Shown here one piece after another: positions 1-12,289 of a stretch of 64,000 nt of DNA (the first letter of the stretch is position 1; every line of letters starts with the position of its first letter). The notes beneath the pieces are model-generated. The model was not told where the DNA came from, did not search any database, and saw only the letters and a program-made list of their open reading frames with translations. Source of the stretch: Dasypus novemcinctus (lineage: Eukaryota; Chordata; Mammalia; Cingulata; Dasypodidae); contig NC_080699.1 in NCBI RefSeq assembly GCF_030445035.2, positions 1,302,001-1,366,000 on the forward strand, in the 5' to 3' direction. Made by a program: the position numbers and the translations under genes.

Positions 1-249
1 GGCCTCACGAGAGGGTGAGAGGTCCCTGGAGGTGGGCCCTTCTCCAGAGCTCCTGTACATCCCGGGGTCAGCGCGGGGCGCCGGGTGAAGAAATGCCAGG
101 GCAGCTAAGGAGCGCGTTCCGGGGGCGCCCAAAGCCCTGCGTCCCTCTGCGCGGGCCGGAGGCCAAGGGCGCGCCCGTGTCTCCAGGACAGCGGGGCTTG
201 GTCATCCAGGGGAGCTGAGTGTCCCAAAAGGCACGACTCCGAGCCTGGC

Positions 250-1760
250 CGCCACCAGGTGCCGCGGCCACTCGGGCCCGCCCGCCCTCGAGGCCCGCCG
301 CAGGGGAGAGTCGGGCCCCGCGGAAGTGCCCGCCATCCCCGCCCCGGAGGGCCGGCCCCGCGCAGGAAGGCGAGGCTGCGGCCGCGGCGAGCGAGGCCCG
401 GGCGGACCCGCGGGCAAGGCCGGGGGTGGGAGCGCGCGGAGGGGCCCCGGGGGCGGGATCCCGGGGCGCCGGGGCGCTGGGGCGCGGTGGAGGGGCGGGC
501 CGGAGCGGCGCGGGCTCTCCTGGGGGCGCGCGGGGCGGGGACTGGGGCTCCCCAGCCCTCGGGCTCCGAGCCCGCCCCGGCCTGCGGGGCCTGCGGAGCG
601 CGGCGGGCTGCGCGCGCCATGCGGCCGCGCTGGGGCCGGGCGGCGGGCGGGCGGCGCAGGCGATGGGGACGCTGGGGGCGGCCGCGGGCCATGTCGGCGC
701 TGGCGGCCGCGGCGCTGCTGTGCGCGGCGCTGGCCGCCCTGGCCTGCTGGGGGCTGCCGCCGCTGGCCGGGCCCCCCGCGCCGCCGCGCCCCGTGCGCGT
801 GCTGCTGTGGCGGGAGCCCTTCGGCGCGCGCGGCGGGGCCGCGGGGCCGCCCCCCGACTGCCGGCGGCGCTTCAACATCAGCGGCTGCCGCCTGCTCACC
901 GACCGCGCGGCCTACGCCGACGCCCAGGCCGTGCTCTTCCACCACCGCGAGCTGGCGCGGGCGCCCCCCGACTGGCCGCCGCCCTGGGGCGCGCGCGCGG
1001 GCGCCCGGCCCCCGGGCCAGCGCTGGGTGTGGATGAACTTCGAGTCGCCGTCGCACTCGCCCGGGCTGCGGGGCCTGGCGCGCGGCCTCTTCAACTGGAC
1101 GCTGTCCTACCGCGCCGACTCGGACGTCTTCGTGCCCTACGGCCACCTGTTCCCGCGCCGCCACCCCCGCGACCCGCCGCCGGGCCCCGCGCCGCCCCTG
1201 GCGCGGAAGCGCGGGCTGGTGGCCTGGGTGGTGAGCAACTGGGACGAGCGCCAGGCCCGCGTCCGCTACTTCCGCGAGCTGCGCCGGCACCTGCCCGTGG
1301 ACGTGTTCGGCGGGGCCGCGCCGGGGCGCCCGCTGCGCGGCGGGCTCGTGCGCACCGTGGCGCGCTACAAGTTCTACCTGGCCTTCGAGAACTCGCAGCA
1401 CCCCGACTACATCACCGAGAAGCTCTGGCGCAACGCGCTGCTGGCCGGCGCCGTGCCCGTGGTGCTGGGCCCCGAGCGCGCCAACTACGAGCGCTTCGTG
1501 CCGCGCGGCGCCTTCATCCACGTGGACGACTTCCCCAGCGCCGCCGCCCTGGCCGCGCACCTGCGCTTCCTGGACCGCCACCCGGCCGCCTACCGCCGCC
1601 ACTTCCGCTGGCGCCGCAGCCACGCCGTGCACGTCACGAGCTTCTGGGACGAGCCGCTGTGCCGCGTCTGCCAGGCCGTGCAGGGCGCCGGGGCGCGGGC
1701 CCAGAGCGTCGGCGACCTGGCCGGCTGGTTTGAGCGGTGACGCGCCGCCTCCCGCGGGCG
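250..1760. promoter_or_regulatory. CpG island covering the FUT4 promoter and CDS
   Basis: Very high GC with dense CpG from about 250 to the FUT4 stop, then a sharp fall. No TATA box is visible near the start. Several long open frames on both strands here are by-products of the GC content. The transcription start cannot be placed from sequence alone. Confidence 0.7.
619..1740 (+). CDS. FUT4: Alpha-1,3-fucosyltransferase 4 (CD15/Lewis-x synthase), single exon
   Basis: Intact 373-residue frame of the GT10 fucosyltransferase family. By family knowledge it transfers fucose from GDP-fucose to GlcNAc in type 2 N-acetyllactosamine, making Lewis-x/CD15 in the Golgi. Seen: a short Arg-rich cytosolic tail, one signal-anchor helix at residues 25-44 (type II topology), N-glycosylation sites at Asn86 (NIS) and Asn159 (NWT), and an acceptor motif FHHRE in which the Arg is typical of type-2-specific enzymes. 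The GT10 donor motif starts YKFYLAFENS at residues 250-259 and continues through DYITEKLWRN (263-272), ending near Gly284. The C-terminus LAGWFER fits FUT4. The start at 619 has G at -3 and matches the human short form in layout; Met25 (691) is an alternative. The frame stays open upstream to an ATG at 259, so a longer N-terminus is possible, as in human. It is about 30 residues shorter than the human 405-residue form because an acidic/alanine segment after PPPWG is missing. Confidence 0.95.
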   Translation: MRPRWGRAAGGRRRRWGRWGRPRAMSALAAAALLCAALAALACWGLPPLAGPPAPPRPVRVLLWREPFGARGGAAGPPPDCRRRFNISGCRLLTDRAAYADAQAVLFHHRELARAPPDWPPPWGARAGARPPGQRWVWMNFESPSHSPGLRGLARGLFNWTLSYRADSDVFVPYGHLFPRRHPRDPPPGPAPPLARKRGLVAWVVSNWDERQARVRYFRELRRHLPVDVFGGAAPGRPLRGGLVRTVARYKFYLAFENSQHPDYITEKLWRNALLAGAVPVVLGPERANYERFVPRGAFIHVDDFPSAAALAAHLRFLDRHPAAYRRHFRWRRSHAVHVTSFWDEPLCRVCQAVQGAGARAQSVGDLAGWFER

Positions 1761-4038
1761 CTGCCTCGCCGTGCGTCCCCTGGTCTGCCGAGAAAGAGGA
1801 CACTCAGTCCCTCCCCGCCTTTGGCTATTCGGGGAAAAGGTGATTTACCAGCGAAGGTCAGCCCTGGCCCCGGTGGGCCGCCCCCCGGGTCTCCGGTGCT
1901 GTGCACTCGGGCTCCTTCTGCCGTGGACGGTTCCAGTGTCGGGGGTGGGGAAGGGCCTTCCTCCCCGGAAGGTGTGCACAGGTGAAGCAATGCGGGCCAC
2001 AGGAAGCGTGGCAGTGCCTCCGCGTCGCTCACTGCCCTCGCGTGTACCTGGGCTCCGCCAAGCCCTGGTTCTCCAAGGAGCCCTGTTGCCGGAGCGGAAG
2101 GACTGGTCACCAGCAGGCCATTCTCCTTGTGGGCTGCATCCCAGAAAGGCTCGGCTCCTGGCAAAGCTGGGGAGAGCCAGGGGAGCGCCCTTACACCTGC
2201 TGTTCGCAGGTGAATGGAGACAGAGGCTGGTGGTCCTTGGCGGAGGTGAGATGGAGGTGTAAGTGTACCTCTCTTGACCCCAGAACTGCATCCCGAGAAG
2301 CCGCCTCTAAGGCAGTCCCAAGTTCACAGCCCTAGGGGAGTCCAGGATTCCCACAGGCCTTAGGGAGAATCCCTGTACAATGTGAGTAATTAATTATTTC
2401 TTCTGCATCTTTATGTTTTTCTATAACCCAGATTTTTAAAAAAGCATATTAAAATGTGAAAATAAGGTAAAAACAACCTTCTTTTCCCCTCCCAAGAAAC
2501 CAGCCTGTGTTTGCAAACAGAAGAGCAAGGAAGCCACAGTGTCATTTTCCGCAAAATTATTCCGTGTCTTTACTGGACGCAGTTCAAGCTGGAAGGCAGT
2601 CCTCCACGTGTGCTGGTGTGGCCTTGCCTGCTGACCGCTGAGAGTGCCGCATCAGGGGCTTTGCAAAAGGGAAAAAGGTTGCATGGTGTCGGTCCAGGGC
2701 ACTTTTTGATTCTATCAGTTTTCAGTTAAATGTTCAGTTCCCAGGGAATGGAAGCAAATCAGTGCCCGTGATGAACTGTCTCCTGTTGAAGGGTGCGGCT
2801 GTGATTCTCCTGGTGCCAGCAGGGTCCCCTCTTAGCTGCATGGCCGTGCTCTGGTGTCCTGCGTTCCCAGTGCTCTTGCCAGGGTGCCTGGGCCCACCTT
2901 GGACTCTGCATTGCTTTGAAAAGTTGGTGGAGTGCAGTGTTCACCGGTGTTGCTGTGCCTGTGCTGTGCAGGGGATACCAGCGGCCAAGGCCAGAGCCGC
3001 TCAGGCTCTCACAGTCCGCAGTCCACTGCCGAAAGGTCGATGGAGACACTTCCCAGTGGAAACACTGGGCAAGACCCGTGGTTTAAAGCGGCATTCTTAG
3101 CTCTGCAGACCTTAAGTTGACCGGAAAGCGGTTGATGACACCCTGAAGTAATGTTCTTTTGTCCTCCATTTATTATACTAAGAACCTGCAGTGCCTAATA
3201 ATTGTGGGTGGAGTCCCAGCTTAGTTTGTTTTTTACAGAGTTCTGCTGTGAACAATGGAGTTTTGCATCTGATTAGGACAGTTTGTTCCTAAAGGATCAA
3301 TAGCGGAATTGGAAAACAAGTTTTATCTCTGCATTTTTTGTAGGCTCACTTGAAGAGCTCACGATTCTAGGTGCCTTAATTTTCTCTTTGCCCTAAAAGG
3401 AAAAAGGAAAACATGGATAATGTGTTCCCCACTGAAGTGTTTTAACGTGGGCAACACTTCAAAGTGGCAGGCATCCGCCAAGACCGCGGAAAGGGTCTGC
3501 TCTTAAACCAGTGCTCATGACCTTCGTGCTGTTGGGAATCCATTGGCTGCCGCTTAATCTGGTTTATTCGTAGATTCCAGCTGTGAGACCTTAGACATGT
3601 TAAATACCCTGAACGTCAGCCTCCTCGTCGTGTCCTGGGGGAGGAGAACCCTTCACAGCTCTTTCTGAGCATTTCAGGAAATAAAATGTGTGAAGATGAC
3701 TAACACACATGGTCTACTCAACTATTGGTTATCTGCGCATTTGTTTCCTTTTTCTTCTTGCCTTGCAGTGATTTTTCAGGGTCTCAAGGTATGTTACCGA
3801 ATAGATCTGAAATATGAAAGAGGTGCTTCATATCAGACTTGTGTATTTCAAAGGATTCTCTAAGGCTAAGCCATAGTATTTCAAGAATCACCATTGCCAC
3901 TTAGATTGAACTTGAATTTGCAGACTTAGAAGAATCACCTATGCTTCCTTTGGGAAAAAAAATTGGTTTTGTTAATCTATATTGTTAAATAAGACTAATA
4001 GTCATGTATCTTATTTTACTAGTGATCTTAGGCCATTT
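1741..4038 (+). other. Probable FUT4 3'UTR, unique sequence
   Basis: No coding signal. GC falls steadily after the FUT4 stop. Human FUT4 has a 3'UTR of several kb, so this stretch is probably transcribed. AATAAA motifs at 3680-3685 and 6780-6785 and an ATTAAA at 5804-5809 are candidate poly(A) signals; none is decisive. A weak antisense MIR-like segment lies at about 3565-3700. Confidence 0.4.
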
Positions 4039-4052
4039 AAAACTACCTACCT

Positions 4053-4471
4053 GGGAAGCAGACTTGGCCCAATGGATAGGGCGTCCACCTACCACATTGG
4101 GAGGTCCGCGGTTCAGACCCTGGGCCTCCTTGACCCGTGTGGAGCTGGCCCATGCGCAGTGCTGATGTGCGCAAGGAGTGCCCTGCCATGCAGGGGTGTC
4201 CCCCGTGTAGGGGAGCCCCACGTGCAAGTAATGCGCCCTGTAAGGAGAGCCGCCCAGCAAGAAAGATAGTGCAGCCTGCCCAAGAATGGCACCGCACACA
4301 TGGAGAGCTGACACAACGAGATGATGCAACAAAAAGAAACACAGATTCCCGGTGCAGCTGATAAGGATAGAAGCAGTCATGGAAGAACACACAGTGGACA
4401 CAGAGAGCAGACAACGGGGGGGGGGGGGGGGGGGAGAGAAGGGGAGAGAAATTAAAAAAATAAAAATCTTA
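4053..4471 (+). mobile_element. Long-type DAS-like tRNA-derived SINE
   Basis: The tRNA-like head (GGAAGCAGACTTGGCCCAAT, then a B-box-like GGTTCAGACCC) is followed by a GC-rich body, a G-run at about 4409-4432 and an A-rich tail. It is bounded by a 14-bp target-site duplication, AAAACTACCTACCT, at 4039-4052 and 4472-4485. The same body appears at 12354, 26219 and 32872. Confidence 0.85.
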
Positions 4472-4485
4472 AAAACTACCTACCT

Positions 4486-7400
4486 ATGTATTGAATATTT
4501 ACCATGAGGAAGGCATAATTGCATTTTTGTTCATGTACATATTTTTGGTATGGAATGAATAGAATATTTTTTAGGCTAATCTCTTCAAAGAGCAAGAGAA
4601 ATGTGGCAGTTGCTTATTTTATGTTATTTTTCATATTCTAAAGTGAGTCGGTTTAAACTTCACATACCTTTAAAAATGCATATCAATGCATCTTATGCAT
4701 TTCTAAATTATTTCCTATTATTGCCATCCTCTCTTTTTTTAAGAGATAGGCATTTCTTTCAAATTCATTAGAAAATTTAATATGGCCTCTGATTACATGT
4801 GTGGACTGGGAATGATATCCGCATCAGTATTCACAGGTTCTTGGCAGTTCCCAAGCCCTCCCTGGCAGTCTTTTGGGGGAGCCAGGATGGCATCCTGGAA
4901 GAGCCTGCAGTTCTGTCAACCAGTGCTGGTTTCCGTGCTGTGCCCCAAGTGGGCAGGTGACTTAACTCTTTGGTTTCCTGCTGCCTCTTTGGTTTCCTAC
5001 TTTGCGATGCTCAAATGCCCTACACGATTGAGGATGATGGTGTATGCTGGGGCCTTTGTGCAGGTAAAGCAGGTGCTCTGGACCAGGGGTAGAGTGAATT
5101 TGTCAGGCTTTGCCCCAGGTGCACAGACAGTTGCCGCTACAGCTCTGCCGGGGCGGTGCCGCAGTCTCGCAGACAATATGTAAACCAACAGGGTGGCAGG
5201 ATGTGGCCCGTGGAGAACCAGGGACTTGAGGAACTACCTAGTGGGATTCCTTAGAAGTCCTTTAAAAATTGGAATTGAAGAATGCTGGAGGCAGGTACTC
5301 CTGGGTTCGTGGTGATTCCTGTCTGATCTCGGGAAAATCATTGAAGCTTTCTGGGTCTTGTTCTTGCCATCTCTAGTGAAGGTAATCACATGAATTACCG
5401 AGGTGCGGGGAGGATTAGAAAAGACACTTGAAGTGCCCAGCCCAGTTCCCGGCACACAGGAAGCTCTTGGGAAGTGTTACTGGGATTCTCATCAGTCCTT
5501 TCCAGAGGGAAGGGGGTGGGGAGCACTGGGGCTGCCCGAGGCGGCAGCAGCCGGACCCGCAGACCCTGCCCTTCCCAGCTCTGTCGCTGGCCCTGCAGAG
5601 GGCGGGGCTTGGGCAAAACCTGCCGAGGTTTAAAGCGCTGCGCCATGTGCCTTCCTTCTAGACAGGAAATGACTTAACGCACAGGAGAGTACCGCAGATG
5701 GAGAATCCGTGATTAAGACACAGGCACTTCTAAAATTGTCCCTTGTCTTTGGACATCAGGGAGAGGAGCCAAGTTTTTTGTAAATAGTATGGGGAATAAT
5801 TGCATTAAATAAGTTGTAAGTTGTTCTTGGATGTGTCTCAGGGACTTCTTTCATGCTACAGACTTGTAACAAAGCAAGCATTTATGTACGTATGTTCAGA
5901 TTATTTTGACAAAATGATTAAAGTAATGAGATGCACTCACATGTTCAAGCATGACACATCACGTGTTTCTCTGCCAGGGGACAGTTTCTGTAGGTTCATT
6001 AGTGCTAGATTGGTAATGAAACGTGAAGGCTCTTCGGAGTCACACCAGGTCCACTTACTCACCTGTCCTGCTCGCTCTTGCGTGACTTCTCCAGTCCAAC
6101 CTGGTGACTCCTCGCCAAGGGCACAGTGGCACACGCCTTCCTCCCAGTGCAGTGTACTAAGTGCTTTCTCGGGCTCCTGATCTCGAGGCCGTTTTCAAAG
6201 GCGTGGAGTAAAGGTGGGAGCATGATGGTGGCAGAGAGCGGGGGTGAGCTTGCCTCTTCAGCTGCCGGTGCTCAAATCATTGGAAGGGTGAACAGGAGCC
6301 TTGAAATAGTTTCTGCGTTGTCCTACCTGTTCTCCAACACACAGACTGACATGCTCACTTCACAGACTTTGAACAATGAGGATGGCTAACGGGAAGGAGC
6401 AGGCGTGACAGGAGAAAAGAACTCTGTAATGAATGAGGACAGAGAAAGTGCATTATGAAGTGAAGCAGATGGTGAATGCAGGTGGAGAGCGAAGAGGAAA
6501 AAGGAAGCTGAGGTGAATGGGCCAGAAGGGTTTGAGGAGAAATTGAGACAATCAGATAAAAGAAACGGAAGAAGAGACATGGGGATAGAAGTAGAGGAAA
6601 GATAAGGCTTAAGTGACAACAAAAGGAGGATAAAGGAAGCAATGAACGCCCAGGGACTGAGGGAATAATTTAAATCCACATTCAGAGCCACTTTTCTGAA
6701 AGGAAACTTTTGTTCCAGCTTGAAATTCAGCATCTGTTGGCAAACAGGAATGAAATCAAGAAGTATGGACTTAGTCTGAAATAAACTAATATTGCAGCAG
6801 AAATTTAAAATTGTTTTCTTGATTCGTTACAACAGTTTCTTGACCTCTTATGAATGCTTCTTTTTCATCTGGGAAAAATTCCATCATTGAAGATTTTTTT
6901 TCGTTTCCAGTTGGCATACTTCACCTGAACCTAATATCTATTTTTAGGAAAATCTATTTTTTATATGTGGCCATAATAACCATCAACTATTTTAAAGAAA
7001 ATATAGAGTAAAACATGTAAGGGGCTCAGTACACTTAGTACATGTCACTTAGTTTCCTTCCTTAATAAATTTTTAAGTATTGGAATTAAGTATTTAAGAT
7101 ATACCTTTGAGATCTTTGAATTAGTATTTTGTTTTGTTTTTAAATTCCTGGGTCTCACCTGAGTGCACTAAAGTAATGCCCTAGTAGACCATGAGTGCTC
7201 AGTATCTTAAGGTGAATTTTTTTTTTAAAAGGGAGGGTTGACTATTCAAAAGTATTTAATAAACATTTCTTAAATATGTGCCAAGCACTGTGCTAGGACT
7301 TGGGATATACATAAAAGAAGGCAAGGACATTGTACTCAAAAAGCTTATGTTCTAGTGGGAGAAAAGGACACATTAATGCATAATCCCAACACATAGTAAG

Positions 7401-10400
7401 TGTTGTCATCATAAAGATATGTCAGAGGAAGCTGTATTAGATCATGTCCAGAATTAAAAAAGGAAAACACAAGTTAATGAGAGCCTCAGGGGAGGCAGAT
7501 GATTACATTTCTAGAATGAATTTCCTTTGTCACAAACTAAGTCTTCTTAATGTTCTTCCTGAAAAATAAGTGATATGACCTCTGCCAACACTTGTCTAAT
7601 TTTCCCCCACTAATACAGTTAAAGTAAACATCATTGTTAAATAGCATCAATTTAAAAATGCCTAATCTCTGTGGGGATTTTGCTCCCCTTGGCAACTGGG
7701 GAGATCTTCCCTTACCCTGTAATTTTCTTGCTCACATAATGTTAAGTAAACATTTCAGAAATCTGTTCCACTAACTAAAACTTCCTCTGAAATCCTGTTA
7801 AGCATAATCATCTTGGTGATCCAGTAAACACACCGTTAGGTAAGAATGGGTCTGCCTTACAGCTGATCAAGCCTCCTTTGAGAGGTACAAATTTGTAGCT
7901 TTTATGCAAAGATCCTTTACCAGAAGTTGTATTTCATTAAGACTAAGTTTTGCAATAACTGATGTATGCTACTACATACCAGTTTATATAAATTTCGCTA
8001 ACCTTTTAGCTGCTTACTAGGGGCAATTTCTTAGCTGCTCTGAACTTGGGTGTTCTCTTTGGTAAAATATGGGGGCATCGATCTTTAACTGGCTTACAGG
8101 AGGCGTGCTGTGACCTCTGTGTCAGACACAGGCAGGAAAAAGCCAGGACGGAAGGGCTGGGGCAAGGTGGGTTGCCAGCAGCTCTTGTGGCATCTAAAGA
8201 GCCTAGAGGCTCGGCGCGAGGGCCAGGGTCAGTTAGCAGCAGGTGTGGTCGTGGCATTGTGCTACCAGAGCTCGGGTGGACAAGGCTGGGGGCTGGGTGG
8301 GGAACATCGAGGTGGCACCACGATTTCAGGCGGTCCACGTGGTTTGGGGCAGGGCTGTGGCCACAGGCTAGAAGTGTAGGAAACAGCCCAGGCTCTAGGA
8401 GGGTGAGGTTGGCAAGAGCTAGAGGAGACCCAGGGTCTGCCCTGAGAGGGCGGGAAGGGGAGGCTGGCAAACGCACCTGCTCTTTTCATTGGGTCCCTCT
8501 GGGGCCAAAGGCTCCTCGTCACCTCGCTAGCTTGTGGGTCTCTGCATTTTCAGGGGCGAGGAGGTAGGAGATGCTGGTGACACAAAGAACCGGTGCTGGC
8601 TCTAGCCTAGGGGCAAGGCTGCTGACATCAGGTCTCAACTGACTGCAGCCAAGGCCCTGGATTTTCTGGACCCTCAATTAACAATAATTTGTAACAGATG
8701 CATGTTCATTCATATTCCCCAGTTTTGGCTTAAAACTGGTCTGTAGCTGTGGAGGGCAGTCTCCCTAGGCGTGGACTGGTGATTGCAGGTTTAGGCGTCT
8801 GTGGTGCCCGCCCCAGTCCAATGTGCACAGAGCCCTGTTGGCTGTGCGCGAACGAGGCGGCAGGTGTGGGGTGGGGCAGGAATGGGCGGGGGAGCCGCTG
8901 ACCTGCTCGCTGGGAGCTTGTGATTATTTCCCTGTGTTCAGAGAAAGCTTAGGGATCGAAAAAGAGGATCTATATTCAGGAAACACTCTTGAATTTAATC
9001 TGAGGAGTTGGAGCAAGAGTAGAAAACAAAACCGAAACACCCTGCAAAGGACGTTGGTAGCCACCTCCAGCATTTGGATCTCAGTGCTCTTAACGACAAG
9101 TGGATTCATGGGTTCCTCTTTACGTGTCTTCTCTAAAGCTGGTACACCGAGTGCATCTTACCCTCTTAAGTATCAACTGTTTTCTGCCTAGAATTATGTT
9201 CACATCTAAGGCATCTTTGTTTAAGAATTAAGGTTCTATTCTTAAAGCGTTTATATTACTTAAACCACAAGCAAACAGAAATAACTAGAGGTATGATAAA
9301 GTCTGGGCACTAGTCAATCCAGTGATCAAAACTCAAAATTATTACACTGATTTTCAATATTATTTTAATAATTATAGCCTGATGATTGCTTTTTTTTTCA
9401 TACCACATTATGTGTATAATTATATTACTTGTATATTGTACCAACTTATTAAACCTAATAAATATTGGAAGGAACCATTGCATATGCCGAAAGCATATAT
9501 TAAAAGTACTTTGTTTGGAGGTTTCTCCTACATGAGCAGCTGATCCGTTATTTTTCTTTTATTCCTCTAAGCCCTGCCCTGTCCCCAGCCAGTTATTCAG
9601 GTAAAGCACGTCCTCCCTTCTCCTTCTCTGGAGTCCCTTCACTTCTCCCTTCCCCTCAACATGGAGTGGGCACTTATTTGGATTTATTCTTGAGTTAAAT
9701 CTGGGTCTAAAGAACCATGGCCAAGTTGGAACAATATGCACTCACTTTGTCTAGTCTAATTGGGCATATTGTCTTGATACTGTGTCAGCAAAGGGACCCA
9801 TATTTCCAGAATGTGCTGTATGTAGGGGATACACAGCCAGTCAGTGCCAATCTGTGCGAGTCCCCCACCCAGAGGCATGACCTTCTCTGTTATGATCTGA
9901 CTTAATCTGTATAAATCTCACACTGGAAAACAGGCAGTGGTAGTAGGATAAGTAGAAATTCAAAATAATTAGTCAATCAGATTTGTTAATGTCCAAGGAA
10001 CACAGCAACACAAATTTGCAGTTCCTGGAGTGCTTTTCACACTTATTTTACAGCCGTTATTTCTCTTTCCATCATCCAAGAGTTGGTCCAGCCCTTTGGT
10101 AGTCGATCCATTTTACACAAGGCGGTTCTGCGCTCGGCTTGGGCTCAGAGGTGACAACGCGGTCCCTGCCTTCAAGGACATCGGTCTAGAAGCAAACAGT
10201 TTTCAAAGGCTTGATTAGAGGAATGCAGGGAGTGCAGTGGAACAGGGACGAGGGATGGCGAGGGTGAGGAAACCAGGGAAGGCGCCCTGATCCCAGAGGT
10301 GTGAGGGCCTTTTACACGGGGAGGGTTCCCAGGAGCTTCAGGGCAGAGCAGGAGAGGCGCGTTTGGAAGGTGCTGCAGCCCAGAGGGTGAGAGCGCGGCA

Positions 10401-10890
10401 GGTCAGAGGAGCGCAGGTGCTGCTGAACCGGAGGTGCAGGGTGTGCTGGGGGCGGCGTGGGCGTGGGAGAGGTGAGGTGGGATCCCGAGGAGGGCAGGAG
10501 GGCCTTCCAAACTCGACGGAGATCTTCGGGTTGTTTCCTGAGGGAGTGGAAACCGTTGAAAGACACAGTTCAGTTTGCCCGGAGTAAACACCAAAGAGGA
10601 AGCAGGGCCCTCGCCAAGGCTTCCTCTCTTTGTGGTTATGGGTGGAAAGCAGGCCGAGGCCTCCGGCTCGCTGGTCGCATTTGAGGCCTGAGGCCCAGGA
10701 GATCCTGCTAGCTGAGCTGTGCTTGCGTGCTCTGGTCGGCCCCGCAGTGTCCCGCAGCCACCTGGAGACGAGTGTGGTCAGGCGCCCCATTCCCAGATCT
10801 CCTGACTCTCCCGTCAGCCCGGCTCCTGGCATGATCTGGCCTCCACTCCCCCGGGTGGCTTTTCCCACGGTGTCGTGTAAACCGCCGCAG
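4486..10890. other. Intergenic / distal FUT4 3'UTR, no gene seen
   Basis: Mostly AT-rich unique DNA with no convincing coding frame. An antisense MIR-like segment lies at about 5300-5470. An old L2/MIR-class segment at about 7245-7420 contains ATGTGCCAAGCACTGTGCTA. 8000-8800 is moderately GC-rich and 9310-9480 very AT-rich; I recognise nothing in either. 10000-10300 has MIR/L2-like traces. Confidence 0.4.
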
Positions 10891-10899
10891 CGCGCAGTC

Positions 10900-12275
10900 T
10901 CCCAGGATAGCTTCTTTCACGTAACACAATGCACTTGAGACTCATCCGTGTTGTGTGTAAGGAGCTCCTTTTGGGGTTGCAGAACTGTATTCTATTAATT
11001 CTTTATATATTATGGTATTCAAATTCTTTACCAGATATGTGCTTTGTAAATAATTTCTCCAGTACGTGGCTTGTCTTTTCATTCTCTTGACAGTGACTTT
11101 TGCAGAGCAAACATTTTAAATTTTGATAAAGTCCAATTTATCAGTATTTTACTTTATGGATCATGCTTTGGAGTTATGTTTAAAAATTCATCTCCAAACT
11201 CAGGGTCACACAGATTTTCTCTTATGCTTTCTTTTTGATGCTTTATTTTCATTCCCCTTTCTTTCTCCTTGCCTTTTTAAAAAATTGTGGTAATATGTGT
11301 GTTACATTTCCCATTTAAACCACCTTCAAGCATACAATTCAGTGTCATTAATTACATTCACAATGCAGTGCTACCATCCCCATCATTCATTACCAAAACT
11401 TTTCTGTCACCCGAAACAGAAATTCTGTTCCCATTAAGCACCAGCTCACCACTCCCCTTCCTGCCTGCCCCTGGTAAACTGTGCTTTACTTTCTGTCCTA
11501 ATGAATTTGCATATTCTAGTTATTTTATATAAATAAAATCAGACTATCTGTCCTTTTGCATCTAGCTTATTCCACTTAACATGAGATTTTCAAGGTTTAT
11601 CTATGTTGTAGCATATATTAGAACATTTCTTTTTTGTTTTTGTTTTTCTTTTCCTTTTAATTTTTTTCATCATTTCTTTTTATGGCTGCATAATATTCCA
11701 TTGTATGTATAGACCACGCTTTGTTTATCCATTCATTGATTGATGGACACTTGTGTGCGTCCACCCTTTGACTATTGTGAATAAGGCTGCTTTGCACATT
11801 GGTGTACAAATATCTTTCTTTGTGCTCACACATTGTCGTAATATCCTTGATCTCTTTAAGCATATTTTCCTTCATCTCCTTGAATTGATTTAGGTGATTT
11901 GTTTAACATCTTCGATTAGCTCTGAATTTCCTCTGAAATTTTCATTTGTTCTCTGGACTGAGCCATCTCTTCCTGTTTCTTAGGATGGCTTGTAATTTTT
12001 TGGTGCTGCCTAGACATCTGATTATCTTGATTAGTTAACACTGAGGGTCTGTTTCTCTTGTCTAGGGTTTTATTGTTGATTGGCTTTGTGTTAAGATTCT
12101 TTTTGACACTTGGTCTAATTTACTTTAGACTTTTAAATTGCCTGCGTTTAACTGTTCAGACTTTTTCAGCTCTTCTTCATCTCACTCTCACCCTGGATAT
12201 GTGGTGCAATTTTTAAGATAGCACTTTTTGCGCAATTATGCACCTCCAGGAGAGAGCTTCCTTTCCTCTGTTCTT
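10900..12275 (-). mobile_element. Old L1 sequence, antisense
   Basis: Read on the minus strand, 11657-11875 gives a peptide with CPSINEWINKAWSIHTMEYY, the L1 ORF2p C-terminus signature. 11280-11640 resembles L1 3' end sequence, and 10900-11270 has older L1 3'-end similarity. 11880-12275 looks like another L1 part brought close by deletion or insertion. No intact frame remains. Confidence 0.7.
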
Positions 12276-12289
12276 TCTCCAGATATCTT

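Noticed and set aside
202-1803. Long open frames on both strands over FUT4, up to 533 codons on the minus strand
   Set aside because: They exist because the CpG island has few stop codons. Only the FUT4 frame has family motifs.
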